Positions 1-7,285 of a stretch of 16,390 nt of DNA are shown here, in pieces. Position 1 is the first letter of the stretch. Every line of letters begins with the position of its first letter. Source of the stretch: Rikenellaceae bacterium. GTDB lineage: Bacteria > Bacteroidota > Bacteroidia > Bacteroidales > UBA932. A program made the position numbers and the translations under genes. The notes below the pieces were generated by a model. The model was not told the DNA's origin, made no database searches, and saw only the letters and a list, made by a program, of their open reading frames with translations. The DNA lies in NCBI GenBank assembly GCA_900769735.1, contig CAAGHY010000123.1:1-16390 (forward strand), given 5' to 3'.

Positions 1-534
1 CAATCCCACTTTAATGATCTGGGAAGCGGCGTGGGTACTGTTCCCCTCAAATTCCGGAGACACAATGAAATCCACTGCATCCTTTATCTCCTGAGGGATA
101 TCCTCAAATTTTGTTGGAGAAGGGGTGCCGGAGATGTTTGCCGATGTTGAAACTATTGCCTTGCGGAATTTGTAGATGAGCTTGTTGCAGAACTCGTTAT
201 CGGGAATACGGATACCTGCAGTCCCATCCTCTGCTATTACATTTTTTGCAAGCCCCATTGCTCCAGGATAGATGATTGTCATTGGTTTGTCATTCACCTC
301 TACCAACTGGATTGCAATCTCTGGAATCTCCTTAACATAACGGCCCACCATATCAAGGTCAGATACAAGAGTTATAAGACTCTTGCTGTCTGAACGCTGC
401 TTGATCTTGAAGATTTTCTCCACTGCCTCCTGATTTGTGGCATCACATCCAAGACCCCAAATTGTATCTGTAGGGTAAAGGATCACTCCTCCCTCCTTCA
501 ACACTTTTATTGCTGCATCAATTTGCTCTTTCAT
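1..534 (-). CDS. L-threonylcarbamoyladenylate synthase (Sua5/YrdC/TsaC family), 3' end cut by window edge
   Basis: Reading from the ATG at 534 toward base 1 gives 178 codons without a stop, so only the C-terminus is missing. The YrdC fold is recognisable. Residues 18-30 contain ILYPTDTIWGLGC. Residues 43-57 contain the KIKQRSDSKSL nucleotide/ATP-binding signature. Residues 105-111 are TAGIRIP, and residues 129-136 are STSANISG. The family makes threonylcarbamoyl-AMP from threonine, bicarbonate and ATP, the first step of t6A formation at position 37 of ANN-decoding tRNAs, in the cytoplasm. Short single-domain family members are about 185-200 aa, so perhaps 10 residues lie outside the window; a longer Sua5-type C-terminal domain cannot be excluded. 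The gene diverges from the transposase region and has its own -7 box. The family assignment is firm; the choice between the tsaC and sua5 subtypes is open. Confidence 0.93.
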   Translation of the reverse strand, partial: MKEQIDAAIKVLKEGGVILYPTDTIWGLGCDATNQEAVEKIFKIKQRSDSKSLITLVSDLDMVGRYVKEIPEIAIQLVEVNDKPMTIIYPGAMGLAKNVIAEDGTAGIRIPDNEFCNKLIYKFRKAIVSTSANISGTPSPTKFEDIPQEIKDAVDFIVSPEFEGNSTHAASQIIKVGL

Positions 535-551
535 ATTGTGTAAGTTTTCTA

Positions 552-559
552 CAAAAATA
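552..559 (-). promoter_or_regulatory. Bacteroides-type -7 box for the Sua5/YrdC gene
   Basis: On the minus strand this reads TATTTTTG, matching TAnnTTTG. It ends 17 nt before the ATG at 534. No clear TTTG -33 element lies 19-20 nt upstream, so it rests on the -7 match and its position alone. Confidence 0.5.
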
Positions 560-620
560 CAAAAATGAAGTCACTTTTACATCTTCGTTCAACTATTTAA
601 CCAACAACGCCATTCCCTCC

Positions 621-760
621 AAGAGGTTAAGAACACTCTCCTCCTCCACACTGCAGTACAAACAGGGTATGTGCTCTTAACCTATACCCAGCACTAGGGG
701 TTAAGTTCAGCAATCCAAACCAGGGGTATCTCCAGAGCATTTTGGTGCGCTTAACCTCTT
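621..760. repeat. REP-doublet element, left copy (140 bp)
   Basis: The outer ends are an 11-bp perfect inverted repeat: AAGAGGTTAAG at 621-631 and CTTAACCTCTT at 750-760. Inside lies a second opposed pair, CTTAACC at 676-682 and GGTTAAG at 699-705. The element is therefore two imperfect hairpins of about 65 bp each (about 621-684 and 695-760) separated by TACCCAGCAC. A copy of the same 140-bp length and orientation lies on the other side of the transposase gene at 1825-1964. Paired REP palindromes next to a RAYT are the known organisation of REPIN/BIME elements, which are thought to be mobilised by the RAYT. The assignment is inferred from structure; genome-wide copy number cannot be seen here. 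Confidence 0.75.
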
Positions 761-792
761 GCGTACACACCCCCGGCAACCCGCCAGAATCA

Positions 793-824
793 TTTGGATA
801 TGAAGGTTTTATTTACAACCTTTG
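793..824 (+). promoter_or_regulatory. Possible promoter of the RAYT gene
   Basis: TTTG at 793-796, a 20-nt spacer, then AACCTTTG at 817-824, one mismatch from TAnnTTTG. If used, transcription would start near 829, downstream of the first in-frame start codons (TTG 794, ATG 800). That favours a later start for the transposase. Confidence 0.4.
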
Positions 825-898
825 TAAAACTTCAATATTTCCACCATATGGCCCGGGTGGGATTGGGGAGAATGATTGTGGGGGCCAAAAACATTTTT

Positions 899-1810
899 AT
901 GGTGGAGAGGGAGTATTTAAATTTAGGGGAGAACAGATTTTTCCACGTGTGCACCAATGGGAATGCATTGCCGTGGATGTTCAAAGACAATACAGATTTC
1001 ATAAACGGCATAAACCGCATAGCAATTTGCAGGCACCTCACAAAGGTAAATGTAGTTTCCTATGTACTTATGGACAACCACATCCATTTCCTGCTACAGG
1101 GAACAATGCCCCAATGCAAGGAGTTCATAAACAAATACAAACACCTTACCGGCAAGTACATTTACACCCGTCATTCCATTGCCGGACACCTGCGCGGACT
1201 GGGATCAAGGATAATTCCAATTGAAGATGAAGAAAACCTGCTGGCAGTTCTGGCATATATAGACCGTAACCCCACTGTTGCCGGATACAGGTATCTGCCA
1301 TCGGAATACCCGTGGGGCACAGCAAGATATATATTCAAAGAATCTGTATTCAAGGAGTCTGCAGCAGAAATTCCATACGGAACACAACCTGCAGCAAGCC
1401 TTTCTCTCCGAACCAGGCAATCCATCTTGAACACCAGAATAAAAGTGCCTGATGAGTGGCTTATAGACACAAATGGGATGATTCACCCTTGCACGTTTTG
1501 GGACCCGTCCATTGTGGAATCCATATTCAAAACCCCAGGACGATACCTGTACTTCCTCTCAAAAAAACTTGAAGGAGACATAGATGCCTCAATATCCAAA
1601 TGGAACAGCACTTTTATTCCCGATAAAGATCTGAGAGTAGTGGTAGAACAACTTGCCCAAAGCACTTGCGGCAACAAAGACATCCGCACACTTACAATTT
1701 CATCCAGAATGTTGATTGCCCGCAAACTCAGGTACGAATACGCATCAACAACCAAACAAATTGCAAGATTACTGCATTTGGACCCTGAAATTCTGAAAGG
1801 ATACATATAA
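899..1810 (+). CDS. REP-associated tyrosine transposase (RAYT), Y1/HUH superfamily
   Basis: From ATG 899 the product is 303 aa. The HUH metal-binding pair is HIH at residues 61-63, in the typical context YVLMDNHIHFLL. Candidate nucleophile tyrosines are Y87 and Y89 in GKYIYTRH, just before GHLRG. They are followed by the family-typical AYIDRNP and EYPWG stretches. The last 35 or so residues (ARKLRYEYASTTKQIARLL) look like a helix-turn-helix. The family nicks and joins single-stranded DNA at REP hairpins, and flanking REP doublets at 621-760 and 1825-1964 support this. The frame is open from 794, but a possible promoter overlaps 793-824, and the conserved domain begins at about FFHVCTNG. ATG 848 and ATG 872 are alternative starts. 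The gene appears intact. RAYTs are usually single-copy and vertically kept rather than self-spreading IS elements. Confidence 0.88.
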   Translation: MVEREYLNLGENRFFHVCTNGNALPWMFKDNTDFINGINRIAICRHLTKVNVVSYVLMDNHIHFLLQGTMPQCKEFINKYKHLTGKYIYTRHSIAGHLRGLGSRIIPIEDEENLLAVLAYIDRNPTVAGYRYLPSEYPWGTARYIFKESVFKESAAEIPYGTQPAASLSLRTRQSILNTRIKVPDEWLIDTNGMIHPCTFWDPSIVESIFKTPGRYLYFLSKKLEGDIDASISKWNSTFIPDKDLRVVVEQLAQSTCGNKDIRTLTISSRMLIARKLRYEYASTTKQIARLLHLDPEILKGYI

Positions 1811-1824
1811 GACTTAAATAGCAC

Positions 1825-1964
1825 AAGAGGTTAAGAACAGTAATGCCTCCTTGGAGCATTCACAACAGTGGTTAATGCTCTTAACCTATACCCAGCACTA
1901 GGGGTTAAGTACAGCAATATCGCCTAGAGATGCATCTGACAAGGGTATATGCGCCTAACCTCTT
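1825..1964. repeat. REP-doublet element, right copy (140 bp)
   Basis: Same length and orientation as 621-760. The left arm matches the other copy in 15 of 16 bases, the central core at 1876-1910 is identical over 35 bp to 672-706, and the right arm matches in 14 of 16. The stretches between these blocks have diverged almost completely. Inner opposed motifs are CTTAACC (1880-1886) and GGTTAAG (1903-1909). The diverged parts contain their own small palindromes: AATGCCTCC with GGAGCATT at 1842-1860, and AGATGCATCT at 1928-1937. It starts 14 bp after the transposase stop codon. Confidence 0.75.
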
Positions 1965-2004
1965 AGATACCGGGCTATCCAGGCCCGAAGGTGCCGCCAT
2001 TTTT

Positions 2005-2194
2005 GTGCCCCAACTGACATTCATCCCGCATTGGGGAACACTGGAGTGTCATTTTGTGCCCCAACTGACATTCTCCCCCACATTGGGGAACACTGAAGTG
2101 TCATTTTGTGCCCCAACTGACATTCATCCCGCATTGGGGAACACTGAAGTGTCATTTTGTGCCCCAACTGACATTCTCCCCCACATTGGGGAAC
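2005..2194. repeat. Tandem array of 51/52-bp units with alternating variants A-B-A-B
   Basis: Units start at 2005, 2056, 2108 and 2159, each with GTGCCCCAACTGACATTC. Units 1 and 3 (variant A, 51 bp) continue ATCCCGCATTGGGG. Units 2 and 4 (variant B, 52 bp) continue TCCCCCACATTGGGG. Units 1 and 3 differ at one base, and unit 4 is cut short after GGGGAAC, so the array looks like a duplicated 103-bp A+B dimer. Each unit has CCCCAA paired with TTGGGG (17-18 nt between). Each full unit also has TGACATTC matching GAAGTGTCA with one bulge, in interleaved order. The array fills the gap between the convergent transposase and rsmE genes. Function unknown; it could be a terminator-like or intergenic mosaic repeat. 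It is not a CRISPR, because there are no variable spacers. Confidence 0.85.
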
Positions 2195-2215
2195 GTTTTT
2201 TGGGGGCCGCTGCGG

Positions 2216-2941
2216 CTACCCGCACATAAAGTACACTCCGGCAACGGAGGCAACAGCGGCGGTTTCTGTGCGCAGACGGGAGTCACCCAAGGTTAGGGGG
2301 CGGAATCCTGCTGCTATTGCGGCATCTACTTCAGCCGGAGAGAAATCCCCTTCCGGCCCGATTAGGATTGTAATGCAAGGCGCATCCGGATTGTCAGCCA
2401 CAGCCTCCTTAACCGCCTCTGCCAATGTCACTTTTTCCTGCTCCCCGCAGTATGCTATCAGTTTCACTCCAGGGGTATCTGCTTTCTCTTTTATGAACTG
2501 TTTTACTGAAACAGCTTCCTGCAACACTGGAATTGCCCCTTTGAGGGACTGTTTGGCTGCAGATACCAGAATCTTTTCCAGACGCTCCGGCTTTATTATG
2601 CGGCGCTCCGAGTGCTCCCCTATTACCGGAACAACGGTATCAAGCCCCATTTCGGTTGCCTTTTCCAGGAACCACTCATAGCGGTCTATGTTTTTTGTTG
2701 GGCATACCGCCATTGTAAGATTGTAGCCGTGCGCACCAAAGTTCTCCTCAACCTGTTCCACACTGCATACCACTTTCTTTCCGCATTCCATTATCCTGCA
2801 GGTATACAGCGCTCCGCTGCCGTCAATCACCTTGATGGTGTCACCAACTGTATGTCTGAGCACCTTTGCACAATGTCTGCTCTCCTCCTCTGTAAGTGTA
2901 CAGAGGCCATTGGCCATTTCAGTAGAATAAAATAGTTCCAT
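2216..2941 (-). CDS. rsmE: 16S rRNA (uracil(1498)-N(3))-methyltransferase
   Basis: The product is 241 aa, the usual length for RsmE. The N-terminal 70 residues form the PUA-like RNA-binding part, containing SRHCAKVLRH. The SPOUT methyltransferase domain follows: CPTKNIDRYEWFLEKATEMG at 80-99, ERRIIKPERL at 112-121, AAKQSLK at 128-134, IGPEGDFSPAEV at 194-205 and LGDSRLRTETA at 218-228, which form the knotted SAM-binding site. The enzyme methylates U1498 of 16S rRNA in the assembled small subunit. The N-terminal MELFYS fits the family, so the start at 2941 is credible although a -7 box ends only 4 nt upstream. The gene is divergent from the HGSNAT-like gene and convergent with the transposase region. 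A GCCGC/GCGGC hairpin (2206-2216) touches the stop codon but has no T-tract. Confidence 0.96.
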   Translation of the reverse strand: MELFYSTEMANGLCTLTEEESRHCAKVLRHTVGDTIKVIDGSGALYTCRIMECGKKVVCSVEQVEENFGAHGYNLTMAVCPTKNIDRYEWFLEKATEMGLDTVVPVIGEHSERRIIKPERLEKILVSAAKQSLKGAIPVLQEAVSVKQFIKEKADTPGVKLIAYCGEQEKVTLAEAVKEAVADNPDAPCITILIGPEGDFSPAEVDAAIAAGFRPLTLGDSRLRTETAAVASVAGVYFMCG

Positions 2942-2945
2942 AACG

Positions 2946-2953
2946 CAAATATA
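2946..2953 (-). promoter_or_regulatory. -7 box of rsmE, 4 nt before its ATG
   Basis: On the minus strand this reads TATATTTG, a perfect TAnnTTTG, followed by CGTT and then the ATG at 2941. With the usual spacing in Bacteroides promoters, transcription would begin at or next to the ATG, giving a leaderless mRNA. No TTTG is found at the -33 distance. Confidence 0.5.
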
Positions 2954-2967
2954 TCAACAAAACGTGT

Positions 2968-2975
2968 TATTTTTG
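2968..2975 (+). promoter_or_regulatory. -7 box for the HGSNAT-like gene and downstream genes
   Basis: TATTTTTG matches TAnnTTTG and lies 28 nt before the ATG at 3004, in the divergent intergenic region shared with rsmE. No convincing -33 element was seen. Confidence 0.45.
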
Positions 2976-3003
2976 TGCATACTTGAAAAAATAGCATATA
3001 GAT

Positions 3004-4224
3004 ATGACACAACCTAAAACTCAACGTTATGTGGCACTTGATGTGCTTAGAGGTATGACTGTTGCAGGGATGATCCTTGTTAACAATCCAGGTTCCTGGG
3101 GACATATTTTCCCCCCTTTGGCCCACGCTAAATGGGCCGGCTGCACCCCTACCGACCTTGTTTTCCCGTTCTTCCTTTTTGTAGTGGGAGCGGCAATGGC
3201 ATTTTCTTTTGCCAAATATAATGAGGGGCTTACCTCAGAAAGCGTAAAGAAGCTTGTAAAGAGGGGTATCCTTATTTTCCTTGTAGGTTTCGGCCTTAAC
3301 TGGTTCCCGTTCTATCCTACTTCACCTAACCCCGACCTTTCTGTTTGGGAGAACTTCATTTACCGTCTGGAGCACGTGAGGATTATTGGTGTCCTTCAGA
3401 GAATTGCAATGTGCTATGTACTTGGCGGTTTTGTTGCCCTTTGGTTGCAGAAGGCCAGAAAGATTATCCCTGCTATGGCAATCCTTATGGGACTTCACTG
3501 GCTTATCCTTTGGCTGATAGGTGATTCATCGGCAGAGATGGTGAACGGTGCTGCGGGTGCCTTCTCACTTGCCGGCCAGAATGCAGACAAGATTGACCTT
3601 GCCATTTTCGGCGTTGACCATATTTACAAAGGTTTCGGTATTCCGTTTGATCCGGAGGGACTTCTTGGTGCCCTTTCAGGTGCGTGTACAGTACTTTTGG
3701 GATATCTTATCGGGAAGAAGATCCAGCAGACAAAAGAGAAGATTGATGTGGTTGCACAGTTGTATACCATTGGCCTTTGCTGTATTGCAGGCGGTTTGGT
3801 ATGGAGCATCTGCTACCCTATCATCAAAGCACTTTGGACCGGTTCTTACGTTTTGTACGCTGGAGGCTGGAGCATAGTTATGCTGGCGTTCTTCATTTAT
3901 CTGATTGACATTAAAGGTAAAGAAAAGATATTCACCCCATTCAAGGCTATGGGTATGAACCCGTTGTTCGCTTTTGTAATGGCTGCTCTTTTTGCTAAGG
4001 TTCTTGGCCAGATAATCAAATGGAAATATACAGTTGTAGCGGCAGACGGCACCGTTCAGGAGAAGACCTGGAGCGTTTTGAGCTGGTTCTACAACAATGT
4101 CTGCATTGCAATTGTGGGTGAGAACAATGAGGTTTCTTCACTGATTTTTGCCCTTGTTTATGTTGCCGTATTTACCGCAATGGCAATGTGGCTGTACAAG
4201 AAGAAAATTGTAATCAAACTTTAA
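3004..4224 (+). CDS. HGSNAT-like / DUF5009 polytopic membrane acyltransferase (COG4299, NagX-like)
   Basis: This is a 406-aa protein with about 10 hydrophobic segments. Residues 11-27 (ALDVLRGMTVAGMILVN) and 40-62 (AHAKWAGCTPTDLVFPFFLFVVG) are the hallmark of the bacterial relatives of lysosomal heparan-alpha-glucosaminide N-acetyltransferase. His41 falls where the human enzyme has its active-site histidine, as I recall it. A later FKAMGMNPLFAFV segment is also typical. HGSNAT moves acetyl groups from cytosolic acetyl-CoA across the membrane onto amino sugars. Bacterial members are often tied to N-acetylglucosamine use (NagX), but the substrate here is unknown. It is first in a run of three same-strand genes, 15 nt before the phosphoesterase gene, and ends KKKIVIKL. 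Confidence 0.88.
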   Translation: MTQPKTQRYVALDVLRGMTVAGMILVNNPGSWGHIFPPLAHAKWAGCTPTDLVFPFFLFVVGAAMAFSFAKYNEGLTSESVKKLVKRGILIFLVGFGLNWFPFYPTSPNPDLSVWENFIYRLEHVRIIGVLQRIAMCYVLGGFVALWLQKARKIIPAMAILMGLHWLILWLIGDSSAEMVNGAAGAFSLAGQNADKIDLAIFGVDHIYKGFGIPFDPEGLLGALSGACTVLLGYLIGKKIQQTKEKIDVVAQLYTIGLCCIAGGLVWSICYPIIKALWTGSYVLYAGGWSIVMLAFFIYLIDIKGKEKIFTPFKAMGMNPLFAFVMAALFAKVLGQIIKWKYTVVAADGTVQEKTWSVLSWFYNNVCIAIVGENNEVSSLIFALVYVAVFTAMAMWLYKKKIVIKL

Positions 4225-4239
4225 TTCCTGAGGCTGGAG

Positions 4240-4737
4240 ATGGCATATATAGGACTTATATCGGATACTCACGGCGTTTTTGATGACAAGCTGCGCAAGT
4301 TCCTGGAGCCTGTGGATGAGATTTGGCATGCAGGTGATTTCGGGAACATTGAAACGGCGGATGCCATTGCCGCATTCAAGCCTTTGCGCGGAGTTTACGG
4401 CAATTGTGATGACCAGACCGTGAGACTTACCCACCCTTATGTACAGTTCTTTGAACTGGAGGGGATGAGGATCCTTATGATGCACATTGGAGGCTACCCC
4501 GGAAGATATGATTTCAAGGCTTTCCAGCTTATCAATGCCCATCTTCCCGATATCTTTATCTGCGGACACTCCCATATACTTAAGGTGATCAACGACACCA
4601 AGTACAATGTGCTGACAATCAACCCGGGAGCAGCAGGGATACAGGGATTCCACAATGTGAGGACCGCACTGAGATTCCGCATTGAGAACGGCACCATAAA
4701 GGATATGGAAGTTGGAGAGTGGGACAGAAAATTATAA
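4240..4737 (+). CDS. YfcE/MJ0936-type calcineurin-like phosphodiesterase
   Basis: The product is 165 aa, a typical length for this short metallophosphoesterase group. All metal-site motifs are present: SDTHG with D9 and H11, HAGDFG with D33, GNCD with N55, H82 in MMHIGG, and CGHSH with H110 and H112. Homologues are cytosolic two-metal (often Mn2+) phosphodiesterases acting on model substrates; the physiological substrate is generally unknown. The start at 4240 follows the upstream stop by 15 nt, and the next gene starts 17 nt after this stop, so cotranscription is likely. Its function gives no obvious link to either neighbour. Confidence 0.92.
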   Translation: MAYIGLISDTHGVFDDKLRKFLEPVDEIWHAGDFGNIETADAIAAFKPLRGVYGNCDDQTVRLTHPYVQFFELEGMRILMMHIGGYPGRYDFKAFQLINAHLPDIFICGHSHILKVINDTKYNVLTINPGAAGIQGFHNVRTALRFRIENGTIKDMEVGEWDRKL

Positions 4738-4754
4738 ACCAAACACTATAGATT

Positions 4755-7208
4755 ATGAAAAAACTGTTTCTAGCTATTGCACTGTTTGCCTGCAGTATGG
4801 CTTATGCCCAGCAGACACCGGTTACAAAAGCAAATTATGATCTTGCAGAGAGATTTTCTGCCAAGAAAGTGGGCCAGATGGTTTTCTCTACAGATGTAAG
4901 ACCTAACTGGTTCAAGAATTCAGACAAGTTCTGGTACACTTATAAGACAACAAACGGTACAGAGTACTACATTGTAGACCCTGTTGCAGGTACAAAGAAA
5001 AAAGCTTGGGATATGGGCAAACTTGCAGCCCAGATTTCTTCTATTACCAAAGACCCGTTTGATGCACAGCACCTTCCAATTGAGAAACTTAAACTTGTTG
5101 ACAACGACAAAGCTTTTGAGTTTGAGATCAAAACCTCAATTATGGTTCCTAAAAAAGCCAAACCGGGTGAGAAAAAACCTGCAAAGAATGCCAAAGAGAA
5201 AAAGGTGTTCCGCTTCAAATATGACATTGCTTCAGGCAAGCTTACCGACATCACAGAGCAGGAGGCAGAGAAAGATTACCCAAGATGGGCAAATATTTCT
5301 CCCGACGGAAAATATGCTGTATACGGCAAGAACTACAACTTGTGGTATATGGATATGGAGAACTTGAAGAAGGCAATGGAGAATGAGAAAGATTCTACAA
5401 TTGTTGAGCACAAACTTACCACAGACGGTACAAAAGAGTTCCCTTATGCAGGTAGAGGAATGTACGGCGGCAACCACGAGGAGGATACTACAAAACGTAC
5501 CGGTGCTTCAGCTGTATGGTCTCCTGATTCAAAACACTTTGCAATTACCAGAAGCGATATGCGCAAAGTTAAGGAATTGTGGGTAATTGACGTGCTTGCA
5601 AACCCTCGTCCGAAATTGGAGGGCTACAAATACCAGATGCCTGGTGAGCCAGGTCCTAAAGTACATATGTACTTGTTTGATTTTGAGAACAAAACTTCAA
5701 AGACAATCAACATTGATGCATTCAAGGACCAGTCTGTAGGCATTATGAGAAACCCTGTTACCATTACTGAGCGCACATATGAGAAATGGGTTCCAGGAAA
5801 ATGGTTGGGTGACAACGGCAAATTCTATTTTGAGCGTCAGAGCCGCGACCAGAAAAGAGTGGACATCTGCGCTGTAGATGTAGCAACAGGTGAAACAAAA
5901 GTTATCCTTCACGAGGAGTTGAATACATACGTTGAAACAAGAGACGCAAAATTCTTCAACAACCAGACAGAGTTTGTATGGTGGTCTGAGAGAGACGGTT
6001 GGGCACACCTGTACCTTTACGGTGCTGACGGTACCCTTAAAAACCAGATTACCAGCGGCGAGTTCCACGTAGACCAGATTCTTGGCGTTGATGAGGCAAA
6101 ACGTGTTGTATACTTCACAGCTTGCGGCAAAGAGAAAGGAATCAACCCTTACTATATGTATGTTTACAGTGCAAACCTTGACGGCAGCAATGTGAAACTT
6201 CTGAACAAAGGTGACTTTGACAACAAGGCTGTAATGTCTGATGACAACAAATATTTTGTAAACAACTACTCAAGAGTTGACTGCACCCCTAAGAGCGCTT
6301 TGTACGACAACACAGGCCGCAAAGTTATGGACTTGGAGGAGGCTGACCTGAGCCAGCTGTTTGCCCGCGGATACAAATTCCCTGAGATCTTTACAGTTAA
6401 AGCAGGTGACGGCATTACAGACCTTTACGGTGTAATGTACAAACCGTTTGACTTTGACTCTACCAAACTTTATCCTATCATTGAGTACGTTTACCCTGGT
6501 CCTCAGACTGAGGCAAACAACTCATCCTGGACAAAGAGCATGGACAGAGTTGACCGTCTTGCACAGCTTGGTTTCATTGTTGTAACTGTAGGTAACCGTG
6601 GCGGCCATCCTAACCGTTCTAAATGGTACCACAACTTCGGTTACGGAAACCTTAGAGATTATGGTTTGGAGGACAAGAAAGTTACCGTTCAGCAGTTGGC
6701 AGCACGCCATCCGTTCATCAACGGCAACAAAGTTGGTATCCACGGCCACTCAGGTGGAGGATTCATGTCTACAGCAGCTATCCTAAAATACCCTGATTTC
6801 TTCTCAGCTGCAGTTTCTTGCGCAGGTAACCACGACAACAGCATCTACAACCGCTGGTGGAGTGAGCAGCACCACGGTGTGCTTGAGGAGATTACCGAGA
6901 AAGGTGATACAACCTTCAAATACAGCATCAACACCAACCAGCAGTTGGCCAAGAATTTGAAAGGAAACTTGCTTCTTATCCACGGTGACATTGACAACAA
7001 CGTACACCCTGGTAACACAATCAGAGTTGTAGACGCCCTCATCAGAGCAAACAAACGTTTCCAGATGCTTATGCTTCCTGGCCAAAGACACGCATTCGGC
7101 GATATGACAGAATATTTCTTCTGGAGAATGGCTGACCACTTCTGTGAGTACCTGATTGGCGACTCCCAGAAAAACGAGATAGACATCAAACAGATGAACA
7201 ACAACTAG
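4755..7208 (+). CDS. S9 family serine peptidase (dipeptidyl peptidase IV-like), exported
   Basis: The product is 817 aa. Residues 1-18 (MKKLFLAIALFACSMAYA) are a signal peptide, with likely cleavage before QQ. A long beta-propeller region follows (DPPIV_N-like, roughly residues 90-550), including SPDGKYAVYGK and VWSPDSKHFAIT blades. The C-terminal alpha/beta-hydrolase domain carries the catalytic triad: Ser666 in GHSGGG, Asp747 in DNNV and His779 in GQRHAFG. The family removes di- or tripeptides, often after proline, from peptide N-termini. Location should be periplasm or cell surface; no type IX secretion C-terminal domain was seen. A lysine-rich stretch at 133-150 (KKAKPGEKKPAKNAKEKK) interrupts the N-terminal part. 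Exact specificity (DPP IV, DPP VII-like or tripeptidyl) is undetermined. It is last in the three-gene run and followed by a terminator. Confidence 0.94.
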   Translation: MKKLFLAIALFACSMAYAQQTPVTKANYDLAERFSAKKVGQMVFSTDVRPNWFKNSDKFWYTYKTTNGTEYYIVDPVAGTKKKAWDMGKLAAQISSITKDPFDAQHLPIEKLKLVDNDKAFEFEIKTSIMVPKKAKPGEKKPAKNAKEKKVFRFKYDIASGKLTDITEQEAEKDYPRWANISPDGKYAVYGKNYNLWYMDMENLKKAMENEKDSTIVEHKLTTDGTKEFPYAGRGMYGGNHEEDTTKRTGASAVWSPDSKHFAITRSDMRKVKELWVIDVLANPRPKLEGYKYQMPGEPGPKVHMYLFDFENKTSKTINIDAFKDQSVGIMRNPVTITERTYEKWVPGKWLGDNGKFYFERQSRDQKRVDICAVDVATGETKVILHEELNTYVETRDAKFFNNQTEFVWWSERDGWAHLYLYGADGTLKNQITSGEFHVDQILGVDEAKRVVYFTACGKEKGINPYYMYVYSANLDGSNVKLLNKGDFDNKAVMSDDNKYFVNNYSRVDCTPKSALYDNTGRKVMDLEEADLSQLFARGYKFPEIFTVKAGDGITDLYGVMYKPFDFDSTKLYPIIEYVYPGPQTEANNSSWTKSMDRVDRLAQLGFIVVTVGNRGGHPNRSKWYHNFGYGNLRDYGLEDKKVTVQQLAARHPFINGNKVGIHGHSGGGFMSTAAILKYPDFFSAAVSCAGNHDNSIYNRWWSEQHHGVLEEITEKGDTTFKYSINTNQQLAKNLKGNLLLIHGDIDNNVHPGNTIRVVDALIRANKRFQMLMLPGQRHAFGDMTEYFFWRMADHFCEYLIGDSQKNEIDIKQMNNN

Positions 7209-7233
7209 TTACATCATCTTACAAACTGCAAAA

Positions 7234-7268
7234 AAGAGGGTTGCCAACGGCAGCCCTCTTTTATTATT
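7234..7268 (+). terminator. Intrinsic terminator after the S9 peptidase gene
   Basis: A 12-bp stem pairs AAGAGGGTTGCC (7234-7245) with GGCAGCCCTCTT (7249-7260), with one G-T pair and the loop AAC. It is followed by TTATTATT. It lies 26 nt after the stop codon. Confidence 0.88.
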
Positions 7269-7285
7269 TCACACTAAGTATATAG

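Noticed and set aside
794..898. Longest form of the transposase starting at TTG 794 or ATG 800
   Set aside because: A possible promoter (TTTG at 793-796, AACCTTTG at 817-824) would place the transcript start downstream, and these residues precede the conserved domain. ATG 848 and ATG 872 were kept as alternatives in the gene entry.
742..1224. 160-codon open frame overlapping the transposase
   Set aside because: It lies in another frame over the conserved HUH domain, starts inside the left REP element and has proline/histidine-rich composition without recognisable motifs.
2005..2194. Possible CRISPR array
   Set aside because: The whole 51/52-bp unit is repeated with only two fixed variants. 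There are no unique spacers and no cas genes nearby.
2206..2216. GCCGC/GCGGC hairpin at the rsmE stop codon as a terminator
   Set aside because: The stem is only 5 bp with a single-base loop and no T-tract follows on the minus strand.
1930..2229. Open frame with repeated peptide FVPQLTF...CAPTDI across the tandem array
   Set aside because: The 51/52-bp period shifts frame, so the same DNA is read as different peptides. There is no family similarity and the DNA shows hairpin-type symmetry. It is a by-product of the repeat.
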